Source: Oscillatoria sp. SIO1A7
GTDB lineage: Bacteria > Cyanobacteriota > Cyanobacteriia > Cyanobacteriales > Laspinemataceae
Reading direction: 5' to 3'
Assembly (NCBI GenBank): GCA_010672965.1
Contig: JAAHFN010000009.1
Coordinates: 1-64,000, forward strand
Length of the DNA: 64,000 bases
Position 1 is the stretch's first letter, and the number at the start of each line of letters is the position of its first letter. Below, in pieces: positions 17,841 to 27,155 of the stretch. The notes below the pieces were generated by a model. The model saw only the letters and a program-made list of their open reading frames with translations, was not told where the DNA came from and ran no database searches. The translations under genes and the position numbers were made by a program.

Positions 17841-18064
17841 TGCACTCCCGCCGCCAGCCCCTTGGGCTTAGCCGCTCCTAGACGGAGCCTGGCGCGGCTA
17901 CACAAACGAAGCCCAAAAGGGCTATTGTTTTCAAAAGTGAAATAGTGTCTTGTCGGTCTTGTAGGTTGGGCCCGGGAACGAAACCCAACAATGACCCTCT
18001 AGTTGGGTTGAGGAACGAAAGCCAACCTACAACTTGCTACAACTTGCAAAAGTGAAATGCTCCC
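17825..18064. mobile_element. Family-B element carrying a second repeat
   Basis: It begins GGGAGCATTTCAATTTTGCA and ends AAAGTGAAATGCTCCC. It is longer than other copies because it holds a GTAGGTTGGG...CCAACCTAC palindrome (17959-18031) after an internal end-like AAAAGTGAAAT. The same palindrome sits inside the family-B copy at 27156-27288. It lands in the 3' end of the ParE-like toxin gene. Confidence 0.7.
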
Positions 18065-18069
18065 CCGAT

Positions 18070-18219
18070 TATAGCCTTTCTCAAATTGATGTGAGGTGCC
18101 TGGGCGAAGCATCCCAATACGATCGTCCCTGTTTTACAGCATAGATGGTCTTGGGGATGCTGTCGCCCCTACATTTCTAGGGTCAGATCGTTTATTACAC
18201 TTATTTGAGAAACGCTATA
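18070..18219. mobile_element. Family-A element, copy 4
   Basis: TATAGCCTTTCTCAAATTGA to TTATTTGAGAAACGCTATA, 150 bp, inverted orientation. It starts 6 bp after the end of the adjacent family-B element. Confidence 0.8.
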
Positions 18220-18220
18220 A

Positions 18221-18491
18221 TTGGGGGAGTGTGGGGAGTGTGGGGAGAGGGGTAGAGGGGGGAGAATTTCTTCTGGTTCTTCCCACCCCTCCCACCCTTC
18301 CCACTCTTCCCCATCTCTCTTGGAGCCCCCCTTTTTAAGGGGGGTTGGGGGGATCTGACGTTGGTATTAGACCTCGCATTTGTTGTGTTACTCGCACGAG
18401 TTGGCTGCGCCAACGTTCCCGGGAAAAACCTAAAAATAAGGTTTTTTTGCGTTTTGGCGAAGGTATTGTTCGAGAAACCGGGGTTTCTCAG
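18221..18491. mobile_element. Family-E-related element
   Basis: The right end is TTTTGGCGAAGGTATTG...GAAACCGGGGTTTCT. The interior shares GGAGAATTTCTTCTGGTTCT and TCGCACGAGTTGGCTGCG with the copy at 46484-46816 in the opposite orientation. The left terminal repeat is not evident, so the copy may be truncated. Confidence 0.6.
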
Positions 18492-18551
18492 ATATTCATT
18501 TTTCCCTCTGCCAACGCCCAATTCCCAATTCCCAATTCCCAATTCCCATTT

Positions 18552-19022
18552 TTATTGCCTTAATTCAACCTTAAAAACATTTTCAATAGTCTTCCCTGCC
18601 GTTTTTTCATTCCAGGCGATCGCCGACAAAAATCGATCGGCTGAGAGAGTTTCCACCCCGTCCACTCCCCATTCCCCCGGTTGCAGAGTTTCTGGAGAAT
18701 CGCTTGTAGGCGGCGTCTTCTTTAGCCCTCCCAAAATCAAGATATCGCGACCGGGCTCGCCTTCACCTTTATCCTTGCTGCGGCTTTGGGCTAGGGCACC
18801 AGCACAGATTTCTCCAATTTGAGGTGGAGAAAAGACCTTGGGAAACAAAATTTCTACTATCCAATGGGGGTGACTTAACTGACGGCACTGGACTTCTGGA
18901 TACTGACTGAACCCATCGGCAAATATCTGAGTGAATTCTTCGCGGCTAAACTTGCGAAAACTGTCCTCTGGCAAATCGAAATTGTGGGAAATTAGCATCC
19001 GCGTGGTTTCCGACTGGCTCAT
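18552..19022 (-). CDS. Conserved hypothetical protein
   Basis: 156 residues, no signal peptide or membrane segment, family not recognised. The N-terminal two thirds (LPEDSFRKFSREEFTQIFAD and QLSHPHWIVEILFPKVF) reads as a folded alpha/beta domain with normal codon use. The C-terminal part is rich in G, P and T. It stands alone between repeats. The ATG at 19022 is followed by a plausible N-terminus (MSQSETTRM). Confidence 0.55.
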   Translation of the reverse strand: MSQSETTRMLISHNFDLPEDSFRKFSREEFTQIFADGFSQYPEVQCRQLSHPHWIVEILFPKVFSPPQIGEICAGALAQSRSKDKGEGEPGRDILILGGLKKTPPTSDSPETLQPGEWGVDGVETLSADRFLSAIAWNEKTAGKTIENVFKVELRQ

Positions 19023-19365
19023 GTAGGTCTCTTTTCTCCTGGATTTGCGTAAAATTTGATTGCGTCTAAATGAATTGGGAAATTCCTGTAGGGGCAGTCA
19101 AGAGCGTGGCTGCCCCGGCTGCTCCATACCAACCCAACCGGGGCGGGCAGGGGGAACCCCTACAGATAAATCAAGAGCGAAAATTCCTGTAGGGGCAGTC
19201 AAGAGCGTGGCTGCCCCGGCTGCCCCACACCAACCCCATACCAACCTCCATACCAACCTCCATACCAACCGGGGCGGAAGGGCACCGCCCCTACGAAAGT
19301 TGAAAAATCCCAAGCTAAGAACTTAAAACTCAAAACTCAAAATTTAAACCTCTCAAGACTTCCAA
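19023..19365. repeat. Intergenic direct repeats
   Basis: The segment AATTCCTGTAGGGGCAGTCA with its following AGAGCGTGGCTGCCCCGGC occurs twice, near 19080 and 19181. A 12-bp unit CATACCAACCTC is repeated about three times near 19233-19272. No gene is visible. Confidence 0.7.
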
Positions 19366-19851
19366 TTAACCTTGGATAAAACTCTTGAGCCGCTCGACCA
19401 TTTGATCCACTAACTGGCGATCGCCGGAGGAACTTTCGTTAACTTCCCGCTCTATGCGCTCCACTACATCGGAAGGCACCCCGAGCAGACCGATCAGTTT
19501 TTGGTAGGCTTCGGCTTCATCTTCATTTATATTCGGCTCGTCCGGGGTGCGGGCGCTAGAAGCGATCGTCTCGTAGCCCAACTGCAATACCAATTCCCGC
19601 TCTTGGGGGGACTTCAGTTTGGGAATCAGCTCCTCCAGAGGGATATTTTGCATCATATAGTCCCGCAATTCTTCTGCCAGTTTTTGCCGTTGCTCGTCGC
19701 TATTGGCAAACAAGTGACTAAAGCGATCGAGCATAATATCAATTTCCTCTTGAGCCAAGTGACCGTCAGCCCAAGCCATAGCAGTCACTACCCGCAATAG
19801 AGTCATCTGATGGGGAGCGATCGGTGGAGGTGGCGGGGGTTGTGGTGTCAT
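19366..19851 (-). CDS. TerB-like (tellurite resistance/DjlA N-terminal fold) protein
   Basis: 161 residues from an ATG giving MTPQPPPPPP; a longer reading upstream translates heptamer repeats and is rejected. After the proline-rich start, an all-helical domain carries the TerB-type motif MAWADGHLAQEEIDIMLDRF (acidic residues in a short loop) near residues 25-45. Acidic helices and a charged C-terminus follow. TerB-like domains are often metal-binding and membrane-associated; no role is evident from neighbours. Confidence 0.7.
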   Translation of the reverse strand: MTPQPPPPPPIAPHQMTLLRVVTAMAWADGHLAQEEIDIMLDRFSHLFANSDEQRQKLAEELRDYMMQNIPLEELIPKLKSPQERELVLQLGYETIASSARTPDEPNINEDEAEAYQKLIGLLGVPSDVVERIEREVNESSSGDRQLVDQMVERLKSFIQG

Positions 19852-19869
19852 TGTTTTTTCCTCTATATA

Positions 19870-20041
19870 TATCTGTAAATGGGCATTGGGCATTGGGCAT
19901 GGGGCATTGGGCATAGGAAGAGGCAGGGAGCAGGGGAGCAGGGGAGCAGGGGAGCAGGGGAGCAGGGGGAAATATTGAATAATTAATTCCCAATGCCCAT
20001 GCCCCATGCCCCATTCCCAATGCCCAATGCCCCATGCCCCA
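19870..20041. repeat. Heptamer array (GGGCATT / GGAGCAG types)
   Basis: Repeats of GGGCATT/GGGCATG, GGGGAGCA and, toward 20041, the complementary CCCATGC family. Together they form a diffuse inverted arrangement around 19950. The array separates the TerB-like gene from the M61 gene upstream on the minus strand. Confidence 0.75.
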
Positions 20042-21838
20042 TTACCGTATATCTGATAGCTCTGTCTTGAGCCAGCCTCGGAAGTTTTTTTCCTGCCCTG
20101 GCGTTGGTTGCTTCGCCGGCATTATCCGGTAGGAGCTGGGGCGAGGTTCTCCGAGAATCAGAGAACGAACGACCAATTCGTCTTGATGGAAAAGGGCGAT
20201 CGCAATCTCGTCCCCCGGTTGGTAATCTTTGAGACGTTCGGGAAGCTCCTCCGCGCTAGTTCGGAGGCCGTCGATCGCGAGCAATTCATCATCCGGATCG
20301 ATTCCTGCCCGCACTGCTGGAGAACCTACCTCCACAAACTTGACTAAATTTTTGCCATTTTCCGACTTTACAGTCAAGCCCGTGAAAGGCGCTGTATTGC
20401 CATTGCCATTGGCCTTCGTTTTAATTCTCAGACCGAATAGTTCTAAGTATTGCTCGATGGGCAACTCTTCAGTGCCATAGACGTAGCGATCGAAAAATTC
20501 TCCTAAATCCTCCCGAGCTACATATTCTATAGCTTGCTGAAGTTGCTCTGGACTATAGCCGACTTCGGCAATGCCAAACTCTTGCCAGAGATAGCGCATC
20601 ACATCGTCGAGCGATCGCTCGTTGCCAGACCGATCCCGAATGTGCAAATCCAGCACCCAACAGATCATTTCACCTTTGAGATAATAAGAAACTTGGCAAT
20701 TGTCACTATTGGCATCTCGCCGATAGAGCTTAATCCAAGCATCCCAACTCGACTCGCTCGCCGGCTGTACCAACCGCCCGGGAGTAGCCATCAACCGGCT
20801 GAAATCCTTGCTCATACTTTGCAAGAAAGTCTTGGCATCGTAAATCCCTGCCCGAGCGGGAATCAAGATATCGTAGTAACTTGTCGCCCCTTCACAAAAC
20901 CACAGAGAAGTCGTATAGTTTTCTGCTTCGTAGTCAAATTCTTCCAGAGCCTTCGGGCGGATGCGCTTGACATTCCAGAGATGAAAGAATTCGTGGGCAA
21001 CCAGTTGGATGAATCGGTGATATCGATCTTGGGAGCGGAAACCCAAGCGGGGGTAATTCAGGCTGCAGCAATTTTTATGCTCCAAGCCGCCGTAGCCTTG
21101 CGCCGAAAGATGCAGCAAAAATAAATAGCGATCGTAAGGCAGCCCGCCAAATATATCTGCCTCTACCTGAATAATTTTCTCAATATCGGGAATTATCTTT
21201 GATGGTTCGGCATTGCCTTGTCCCCAGATAGCCAATTCATGTTCTAGCCCGTCAACCTCAAAGTAATAGGATCTATGGCTGCCAATCTCGAAAGGGCTAT
21301 CAACTAAAGTATCAAAATCTGGAGCCAAGAAAGTATTGGCTTTTCCTGGCACTGGGGAAAGGGGCACAGTCACCCGCCATTCTGCTTGGGGCGGTACAAT
21401 CGTTATGCGTATAGATTGTTCCTCGCGCCCGGGTATATAAAAGAACAAAGCGGCTGGGTTAAAATAGCCGTGGGTTCCATCCAGGTGATTCGTCCGCACC
21501 GTCAGCTCGTTGGCAAAGATGCGATATCGAACTGTTATCTCCGAGACCCCAAGAGTATCTATTTGCCAGTGATTTTTGCTTATTTTGCGCCAAGGGAGCG
21601 ATCGCTCTTCCTCATCCCGCGCCGAAAAGTCTTGTAAGTGCTTGGCATATTCCCGCACCAAGTAGGAACCGGGCGTCCACACCGGCATTTTTAAATCCAG
21701 TAACGATGCCTGCCACCCCCTGACGCGCAACATCACTTCAAACAAATGCGAATTTGGGTTAGGCATCGCGACCTGATAATGCAAATCCAGAACGATGCCG
21801 CTCTTGCTGCTTGGCCGAGTTTTCGTTGCTTCAGTCAT
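20042..21838 (-). CDS. M61-family metallopeptidase with PDZ domain
   Basis: 598 residues. The N-terminal half is the beta-rich M61 region. The zinc motif is HEFFHLWN (HExxH) near residue 285, followed by RIRPKALEEFDY and CEGATSYY, which holds the third ligand Glu. A C-terminal PDZ domain (about 470-560: FTGLTVKSENGKNLVKFVEV, then GSPAVRAGIDPDDELLAIDG) is as usual for glycyl-aminopeptidase-like M61 proteins. No signal peptide is visible, so a cytoplasmic location is likely. Substrate unknown. Confidence 0.92.
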   Translation of the reverse strand: MTEATKTRPSSKSGIVLDLHYQVAMPNPNSHLFEVMLRVRGWQASLLDLKMPVWTPGSYLVREYAKHLQDFSARDEEERSLPWRKISKNHWQIDTLGVSEITVRYRIFANELTVRTNHLDGTHGYFNPAALFFYIPGREEQSIRITIVPPQAEWRVTVPLSPVPGKANTFLAPDFDTLVDSPFEIGSHRSYYFEVDGLEHELAIWGQGNAEPSKIIPDIEKIIQVEADIFGGLPYDRYLFLLHLSAQGYGGLEHKNCCSLNYPRLGFRSQDRYHRFIQLVAHEFFHLWNVKRIRPKALEEFDYEAENYTTSLWFCEGATSYYDILIPARAGIYDAKTFLQSMSKDFSRLMATPGRLVQPASESSWDAWIKLYRRDANSDNCQVSYYLKGEMICWVLDLHIRDRSGNERSLDDVMRYLWQEFGIAEVGYSPEQLQQAIEYVAREDLGEFFDRYVYGTEELPIEQYLELFGLRIKTKANGNGNTAPFTGLTVKSENGKNLVKFVEVGSPAVRAGIDPDDELLAIDGLRTSAEELPERLKDYQPGDEIAIALFHQDELVVRSLILGEPRPSSYRIMPAKQPTPGQEKNFRGWLKTELSDIR

Positions 21839-21962
21839 TCGTTCGACTAGGGTTTAGGAAAGTATAAAATTTTCTTGTCAACCTCCGCAAGTCTGAAGCG
21901 ATGAAGGAATCTATTTCTTCTCTATTCCGACGAGAACCGATTCCTTCATCCTTCATTCTCCT

Positions 21963-22646
21963 TTATCCATGTCCAGCTAACTGGGTTAACTGTCTCAGAT
22001 TGATTAAGTACATTGCCTGACGTTCTGGATCGATTTTGAGCCAGCCTTTGGAGTGCATTTTTTCCATAATTTGGGTGGTTTCTTCAAAGCCAATATCCGT
22101 AACGTCCGCCAAGTCTTTAAAGGGGATATTATAAATTTCCGTTTCCTTATCCGTGCGATGTCCGTAGTTTTCTGCCAAAAATACTAATGTATTGGCCAGC
22201 TTTACTGCTGGCGGCTTATTGCGGAGTTGAAATCGCACGTTAGTCTGCCGCAATCGCCTAACCATCAACTGTAACATCCGGTGGTGCAACTGAACGTCTT
22301 TAAATAGGGTTTGAATAAATCGCTGAGCAGAAACGCTGATTAGTTGCACTTGAGAGAGGGCAATTACATCCGTGGAACGGGGCGATTCGTCCAGAATTGC
22401 CATTTCGCCAAAAAAGTCACCTTTGCCTAGAATGGCCAGAGTCACGGCATTATCTCCAGACAGGCGCCGGACTTTGACCCAACCCGATAGCAGAAAGTAC
22501 ACGGCATTACCCCAGGCATCTTCCATCAATACAGCCCTATTGGCCGGATACTCGTGTTCGTCTGCAACGGACAGCAGCCATTCCAGTGTTTCTGGGCTGG
22601 CGCCACTAAATAGCGGAAACAGCTCGCTAAAAGCTTCGGTCTGCAT
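21963..22646 (-). CDS. Crp/Fnr-family transcription regulator
   Basis: 227 residues. The cyclic-nucleotide-binding fold spans about residues 5-120, with GKGDFFGEMAILDESPRSTD matching the phosphate-binding cassette (Glu and Arg present). A C-terminal winged helix-turn-helix (about 145-215: IPFKDLADVTDIGFEETTQI) follows. Retention of the PRST signature is compatible with cAMP/cGMP binding, as in SyCRP1-type proteins, but the ligand is inferred. It is monocistronic on the minus strand. Confidence 0.88.
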   Translation of the reverse strand: MQTEAFSELFPLFSGASPETLEWLLSVADEHEYPANRAVLMEDAWGNAVYFLLSGWVKVRRLSGDNAVTLAILGKGDFFGEMAILDESPRSTDVIALSQVQLISVSAQRFIQTLFKDVQLHHRMLQLMVRRLRQTNVRFQLRNKPPAVKLANTLVFLAENYGHRTDKETEIYNIPFKDLADVTDIGFEETTQIMEKMHSKGWLKIDPERQAMYLINLRQLTQLAGHG

Positions 22647-22839
22647 GAAAGATATTTAAGATAGAGATTGAGGATGGCCTACGCTTGGAGCTAGCAACTG
22701 CTGTTGCCCTCCCGAAGCCACCCCCTTTCTACGATCATAAAGTCGCTTGGCCTTGATGCAAGGGAAATCTCCACAATTCTTTGTTTTATCCCTCTGAGTC
22801 AGGGCAAATATTTCTTCTATATCCTTATTCTTTAAGTAT

Positions 22840-23265
22840 TTATGCTTAAAGAATGGGGGAATTGGGAATTGGGCATGGGGAGCGGGAGAGGGGGAAGTGT
22901 GGGAAGTGTGGGGAGAGGGGGAGTGTGGGGAGTGTGGGGAGTGTGGGGAGTGTGGGGGGGAGCATTCGGCTACCGAATTGTTATCAAATTCCCACTCCTG
23001 AGCCGCAACGGCCAAGCTCAGGAGAGCCCTTTCGTAGGGTCCACACTTCCCATTCCTCCCACACTTCCCACACTTCCCACACTTCCCACACTTCCCACAC
23101 TTCCCACACTCCCCACACTCCCCACACTTCCCACACTTCCCATTCCTCCCACACTCCCCACACTCCCCACACTTCCCACACTTCCCACACTTCCCCACAC
23201 TTCCCACACTTCCCACACCCCACACCCCACACCCCACACCCTACACCCACACCCCACACCCTAAA
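22840..23265. repeat. Nonamer array CCCACACTT and relatives
   Basis: From 23041 to about 23215 the 9-bp unit CCCACACTT (with CCCACACTC and CCCATTCCT variants) repeats about 18 times, followed by CCCCACA variants to 23265. The opposite orientation (GGAAGTGTGG) lies at 22890-22960. Since 9 is a multiple of 3, the array leaves long spurious ORFs in several frames; none is a gene. The rest of 22647-23325 shows nothing else. Confidence 0.85.
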
Positions 23266-23268
23266 ACA

Positions 23269-23298
23269 AAAAAACGGGTTAACCCGAGGCTAACCCGC
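23269..23298 (-). terminator. Rho-independent terminator of the ycf35-like gene
   Basis: On the minus strand CGGGTTA pairs with TAACCCG and is followed by TTTTTTT, about 28 bases past the stop codon at 23326. Confidence 0.75.
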
Positions 23299-23325
23299 AA
23301 GAAAAGGAACGCGCTGTCCTTGCTA

Positions 23326-23679
23326 TTACTTTTGAACAGCGACTTTAACATTGGCGTTCTGCAAACCAGGGCGACGTACTTGCGACAAAGCTTTGTTCAC
23401 AGCATACTTCTGATTAATAGAATTAATCAGCTCGGTCTGATTGTGCTTCTTGGCAACGCCCCATAGGTCAGCAATCAGGTCGAAAGAACCATCGCTGTTG
23501 CGAGACCAGCCGAGATCGTACTCGCCATCCATAACTGCAACTAAATCTGCACGGACGCGCTGGCCGTTATAGCCGCGAACGTCAGCATCGGTCTGAACGC
23601 TAATGCCCAGGTCGCGCAAAGAGCTTTTCAGGATTTCGGCGTCAGTGATTTTAGTGCGCAAGGTGCTGAAGTGAGACAT
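23326..23679 (-). CDS. ycf35: Ycf35-like protein (DUF1257)
   Basis: 117 residues. The sequence opens MSHFSTLRTKITDAEILKSS and contains VRADLVAVMDGEYDLGWSRN, the pattern of Ycf35/DUF1257, a small protein conserved in cyanobacteria and some algal plastids whose function is not settled. The upstream ATG context (GGAGGAAACTCAA) is a good ribosome binding site. A terminator follows. The next minus-strand neighbour upstream is argued below as RHH and ycf46 on the same strand but at greater distance. Confidence 0.9.
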   Translation of the reverse strand: MSHFSTLRTKITDAEILKSSLRDLGISVQTDADVRGYNGQRVRADLVAVMDGEYDLGWSRNSDGSFDLIADLWGVAKKHNQTELINSINQKYAVNKALSQVRRPGLQNANVKVAVQK

Positions 23680-23816
23680 TTGAGTTTCCTCCTGTAGGAA
23701 TTAGGATCTATCGACAACGTTTTGATTGAAAGAGTCGCTAGGGAAATGCGACTTTTAGCGAGACTGCTAGCTCTATCGCTAGCCCTTTGCTCCTGCTACA
23801 AGCAAGAGAAAGCTTT

Positions 23817-25334
23817 TTAGAATTCCATCCGCTGGTATTCAGCGACGGAAGATGCAGCCGGCCTAGCTCGCTGCCTAGCCCAATCGCGCAAGGCCGTTAC
23901 TTGTTCTGTCATTGTCTTCGACAGAGGCAGCGTTGATTTAATAGCTGCAATAATATCCAATTGAGTAAATTCTCTATCTTGAGCAAAAGCCTCGTACATG
24001 GCTGCGATTAAGGCCTGCTCGATTTCTGCTCCAGAAAAGCCGTCGGAAACTTTGGCAAGCTGTGCGATATCGAAGCGAGAGATATCTCGACGCCGTTTGG
24101 ATAGGTGAATCTTGAAAATCTCTTCGCGTTCGTCTGGGTTGGGAAGGTCAACGAAAAATATTTCGTCAAACCGTCCTTTTCTCAAAAACTCTCCCGGTAG
24201 CCTTTCGACTCGATTGGCTGTTGCCATTACAAACACTGGAGATGTTTTTTCTTGCATCCAGGTCAGGAAGGAGCCAAAAATCCGGCTGGAAGTTCCTCCG
24301 TCGGAGTCCGCAGAACCGGCACCACCGGCAAAGGCTTTATCTAATTCATCTATAAATAAAATAGCTGGGGAAATCGATTCTGCAGTTCTCAGGGCGCTGC
24401 GCAAGTTTGCTTCCGATCGCCCTACTGTCGAGCCATCATACACTCGCCCCATATCCAATCTTAATAGAGGCAAGCCCCAGAGGCGAGAAGTGGTTTTGGC
24501 AATTAGGGATTTTCCGCAGCCGGGAACGCCTAAAATCAGCATTCCTTTTGGTTGGGGTAGCCCATATTCTCTGGCTCTTTCTGTAAAAGCATTCGAGCGT
24601 TGCTTGAGCCACTTCTTTAGCTCTTCCAAGCCGCCAATCGAATCGATTGTCTCGTCTTCTTCTATATATTCTAAAATACCATTCCGCCGGATTAGTTGCT
24701 TCTTTTCGGAGAGAACTATTTCTACTTCTGACTCCGTTAGGCGACCGGCGGTTACCTGGGCTTTACGATAAACTTTTTCCGCTTCATCCCGCGTCAGACC
24801 TAGGGCTGCTTTAAGCAGTTTTTCCCGAGTTTCGGTATTGATGCGGCGGCTCCGACTTTTCTCTAGCTGACGCGATAGAACTTGATTTAGCTCGGCCATG
24901 TTCGGCAGAAGAAAATTGAGAACCACAACTTCCTTCTCTAATTCTATCGGTACTTGTTGTACCGGAGACATTAATACTATCGCTTTGTCCGTGCCTTTAA
25001 AGCTGGCCACCGCATCTCTTATCCACCGGATTACTTCTGCATTTCCCATCCCATCTAAAAATGGGTGCAAATCTTTAAATACAAATATCCCCGGTGTATT
25101 CTGCCTAATTACCCAATCTATTGCTGCTTGCGGCGAGACCGTGTTGTGTTGGGTCACTCTTGGTTGACCGTACTCCACCATCCCATGAGTCAGCGTCCAT
25201 ATAAACACTCGTCGCTGGGGCTTGCTGTTTTCAGCAATCTTTGCGATCGCCTGCTCTGCCCTTTCTTCCTCGAAAGTTACGAGGGAGAGAAGAGGATATT
25301 GAGCTTTTATTAATATACCGAGCTCTTCTTGCAT
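23817..25334 (-). CDS. ycf46: Ycf46-like AAA ATPase
   Basis: 505 residues. The N-terminal domain (IKAQYPLLSLVTFEEERAEQ) is characteristic of Ycf46. The AAA core has Walker A GVPGCGKS near residue 270, Walker B ILFIDELDKAF near 328, sensor 1 VFVMATANR, and the second region of homology ending EFLRKGRFDE. No transmembrane segment or HExxH motif is present, so it is not FtsH. Ycf46 is conserved in cyanobacteria and red-lineage plastids and has been linked to carbon-use regulation; its substrate is unknown. It ends 138 bp from the start of ycf35, same strand. Confidence 0.9.
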   Translation of the reverse strand: MQEELGILIKAQYPLLSLVTFEEERAEQAIAKIAENSKPQRRVFIWTLTHGMVEYGQPRVTQHNTVSPQAAIDWVIRQNTPGIFVFKDLHPFLDGMGNAEVIRWIRDAVASFKGTDKAIVLMSPVQQVPIELEKEVVVLNFLLPNMAELNQVLSRQLEKSRSRRINTETREKLLKAALGLTRDEAEKVYRKAQVTAGRLTESEVEIVLSEKKQLIRRNGILEYIEEDETIDSIGGLEELKKWLKQRSNAFTERAREYGLPQPKGMLILGVPGCGKSLIAKTTSRLWGLPLLRLDMGRVYDGSTVGRSEANLRSALRTAESISPAILFIDELDKAFAGGAGSADSDGGTSSRIFGSFLTWMQEKTSPVFVMATANRVERLPGEFLRKGRFDEIFFVDLPNPDEREEIFKIHLSKRRRDISRFDIAQLAKVSDGFSGAEIEQALIAAMYEAFAQDREFTQLDIIAAIKSTLPLSKTMTEQVTALRDWARQRARPAASSVAEYQRMEF

Positions 25335-25421
25335 AACGATCGACCTAACTTAGAACGGTGCCTACAGTACGATGAGCGCGATGCCCCTTACTTAATATAT
25401 TTAGGAATTTTTTTTAGTTTC

Positions 25422-25787
25422 TTAGCAAGGAATTAATTGTTCCTCTTCTTGTCGCTCCGTGTTCGGGTTGACCCCTGGCACTTGCTCCACCGACAAATCC
25501 TCTTCTACTAATATGCTTGGCTGGTTTTTCAGGGATACTAACTCACCATCGCGGATGACCATCGAGCTAGAACATTCTGGGCAGCTATAAACTCTATGGA
25601 CCCGCCCATATGATGACTCTATTTCATCTACTGCATCGCTGCGATCTATATAAAATCCGATCGCTCGCTCGGCGATTGTTGACATTGATTCAGAGTCAAC
25701 TGCCGCTCTTATTTTTAGTTTGCGATGCAGGTCAGGTGGTAGATACAATGTAACTTTTTGCTTATCTTGCATAAGACGCTGAATCAA
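25422..25787 (-). CDS. Ribbon-helix-helix protein with CPEC motif
   Basis: 121 residues; the start may be Met6 (MQDKQ) rather than Met1. The N-terminal 50 residues (KVTLYLPPDLHRKLKIRAAV, SESMSTIAERAIGFYID) form a ribbon-helix-helix DNA-binding fold. Residues about 68-80 hold YSCPECSSS, half of a zinc-ribbon-like site without an obvious second CxxC. The tail is acidic. It lies upstream of ycf46 on the same strand, 87 bp away. A regulatory role is inferred. Confidence 0.75.
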   Translation of the reverse strand: MIQRLMQDKQKVTLYLPPDLHRKLKIRAAVDSESMSTIAERAIGFYIDRSDAVDEIESSYGRVHRVYSCPECSSSMVIRDGELVSLKNQPSILVEEDLSVEQVPGVNPNTERQEEEQLIPC

Positions 25788-26081
25788 TTTACCCGGGTAT
25801 GTTCTATACCATAGCGACTGTTTTTGGAACTGTCAAGGGGTTTTGCCACTTTAACGGCATTATTGTAATATTTCTTTACATTTATCCCAATTAAGGACCT
25901 GTATAAGAGGGGCAGAGGGTAGGGGGGCAGAGGGGTAGGGGAGCAGAGGGCAGGGTCTGGGAATTCGATATCCAGGCGATCGCCTTTGTAATCATTTCCA
26001 TCCTCAAATCCCAAAGAAAGCACTACAATGCAGCCGTAACCAAAAAAATTTAACTACAAGGCTATATAACGGAGGAACAAT

Positions 26082-27140
26082 ATGAGCGATTCAGGACGAG
26101 TGCCGGTAGGAATTGTAGGGGCCTCTGGCTATGGAGGGGTGCAACTGGTTAGATTGTTGATGGATCATCCAGAAGTAGAAATAGTCTATTTAGGAGGAAA
26201 GGGTAGTGCGGGGAAATCTTTCTCCGATATCTATCCCCATCTGGGCGATGCGACGAATTTGGTGGTAGAGCCGGTAGATGTGGGGGCGATCGCAGAACGC
26301 TGTCAGGCAGTTTTTCTCTCCCTACCCAACGGCCTCGCTTGCAAAATAGCTCCAGAACTATTGGCTAAAGGCTGCAAAGTTCTCGATCTCTCAGCAGACT
26401 ACAGGTTTGCCAACCTAGAAACCTACCAAGACTGGTACAAAATAGAACGCACGGACCGCGATGTGGCGGCTAAAGCAGTTTATGGTTTGCCAGAACTCTA
26501 TGGGGAACGCATCAAAGAGGCCCAACTCGTGGGCTGTCCCGGTTGCTACCCCACCGCTAGCCTCCTAGCTCTCACTCCCCTACTCAAGCAGGGCATAATT
26601 ATACCGGAAACCGCCATTATCGATGCTAAGTCTGGTACATCTGGCGGGGGTCGCGAAGCCAAAACCAATCTTTTGCTGGCGGAGGCAGATAGTTCTCTAG
26701 GCCCCTATGGCGTTGCCCGCCATCGACATACTCCCGAAATCGAACAAATATGTAGCGATCTTGCCAGCCATGAAGTGCGGGTACAATTCACCCCTCACCT
26801 GATTCCCATGATTCGAGGCATCTTGGCCACCGTCTATGCCACTTTGCGGGACCCAGGTCTAGTCCGAGAAGACCTAGTCACTATATATAAGGTGTTTTAT
26901 CGCAATTCCCCTTGGGTGACCGTATTGCCCAATGGCGTCTATCCCCAAACAAAATGGGTCCTTGGTAGCAATAAATGCTCGATCGGTATTGAAGTTGACC
27001 AGCGCACGGATCGAGTTATCGTCATGTCCGCCATTGATAACTTGCTCAAGGGGCAAGCCGGTCAGGCAGTTCAATGTCTGAATCTAATGATGGGCTGGGA
27101 TGAAACTCTCGGATTGCCCAAGCTCGGGTTCTATCCCTAA
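26082..27140 (+). CDS. argC: N-acetyl-gamma-glutamyl-phosphate reductase
   Basis: 352 residues, full length. ArgC reduces N-acetylglutamyl phosphate to the semialdehyde with NADPH in arginine synthesis. The nucleotide-binding start [17 protein letters not shown] and the catalytic-Cys signature [11 protein letters not shown] (near 155) are present, with HRHTPEIEQ and [15 protein letters not shown] downstream. A strong ribosome binding site (CGGAGGAACAAT) precedes the ATG. It is transcribed alone; a family-B repeat begins 16 bp past the stop. Confidence 0.97.
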   Translation: MSDSGRVPVGIVGASGYGGVQLVRLLMDHPEVEIVYLGGKGSAGKSFSDIYPHLGDATNLVVEPVDVGAIAERCQAVFLSLPNGLACKIAPELLAKGCKVLDLSADYRFANLETYQDWYKIERTDRDVAAKAVYGLPELYGERIKEAQLVGCPGCYPTASLLALTPLLKQGIIIPETAIIDAKSGTSGGGREAKTNLLLAEADSSLGPYGVARHRHTPEIEQICSDLASHEVRVQFTPHLIPMIRGILATVYATLRDPGLVREDLVTIYKVFYRNSPWVTVLPNGVYPQTKWVLGSNKCSIGIEVDQRTDRVIVMSAIDNLLKGQAGQAVQCLNLMMGWDETLGLPKLGFYP

Positions 27141-27155
27141 GATTGACCCTGGCAA

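Noticed and set aside
18345-18822. Plus-strand ORFs over the 18.4-18.8 kb region
   Set aside because: They translate a family-E-related repeat and the antisense of the conserved 156-residue gene.
19852-20007. N-terminal extension of the TerB-like protein
   Set aside because: It is repeat-derived (LPCSPAPLLPC) and adds no domain.
20534-21124. 196-residue plus-strand ORF
   Set aside because: Lies antisense inside the M61 peptidase gene, whose motifs are clear; the antisense frame is a shadow of codon bias.
23041-23215. CRISPR array
   Set aside because: The repeat unit is 9 bp and contiguous, with no spacers; the heptamer arrays are likewise pure tandem repeats.
22842-23293. Long open frames of PTLPTLP or CGKCGEC type on both strands
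   Set aside because: They translate the CCCACACTT nonamer array, which has no stop codon in most frames; no protein-like composition or start context.
24112-24771. 219-residue plus-strand ORF
   Set aside because: Antisense to ycf46, rich in S/P/K, no domain.
25784-26023. 79-residue minus-strand ORF before argC
   Set aside because: It spans a GGGGCAGAGG repeat region and has no conserved sequence.
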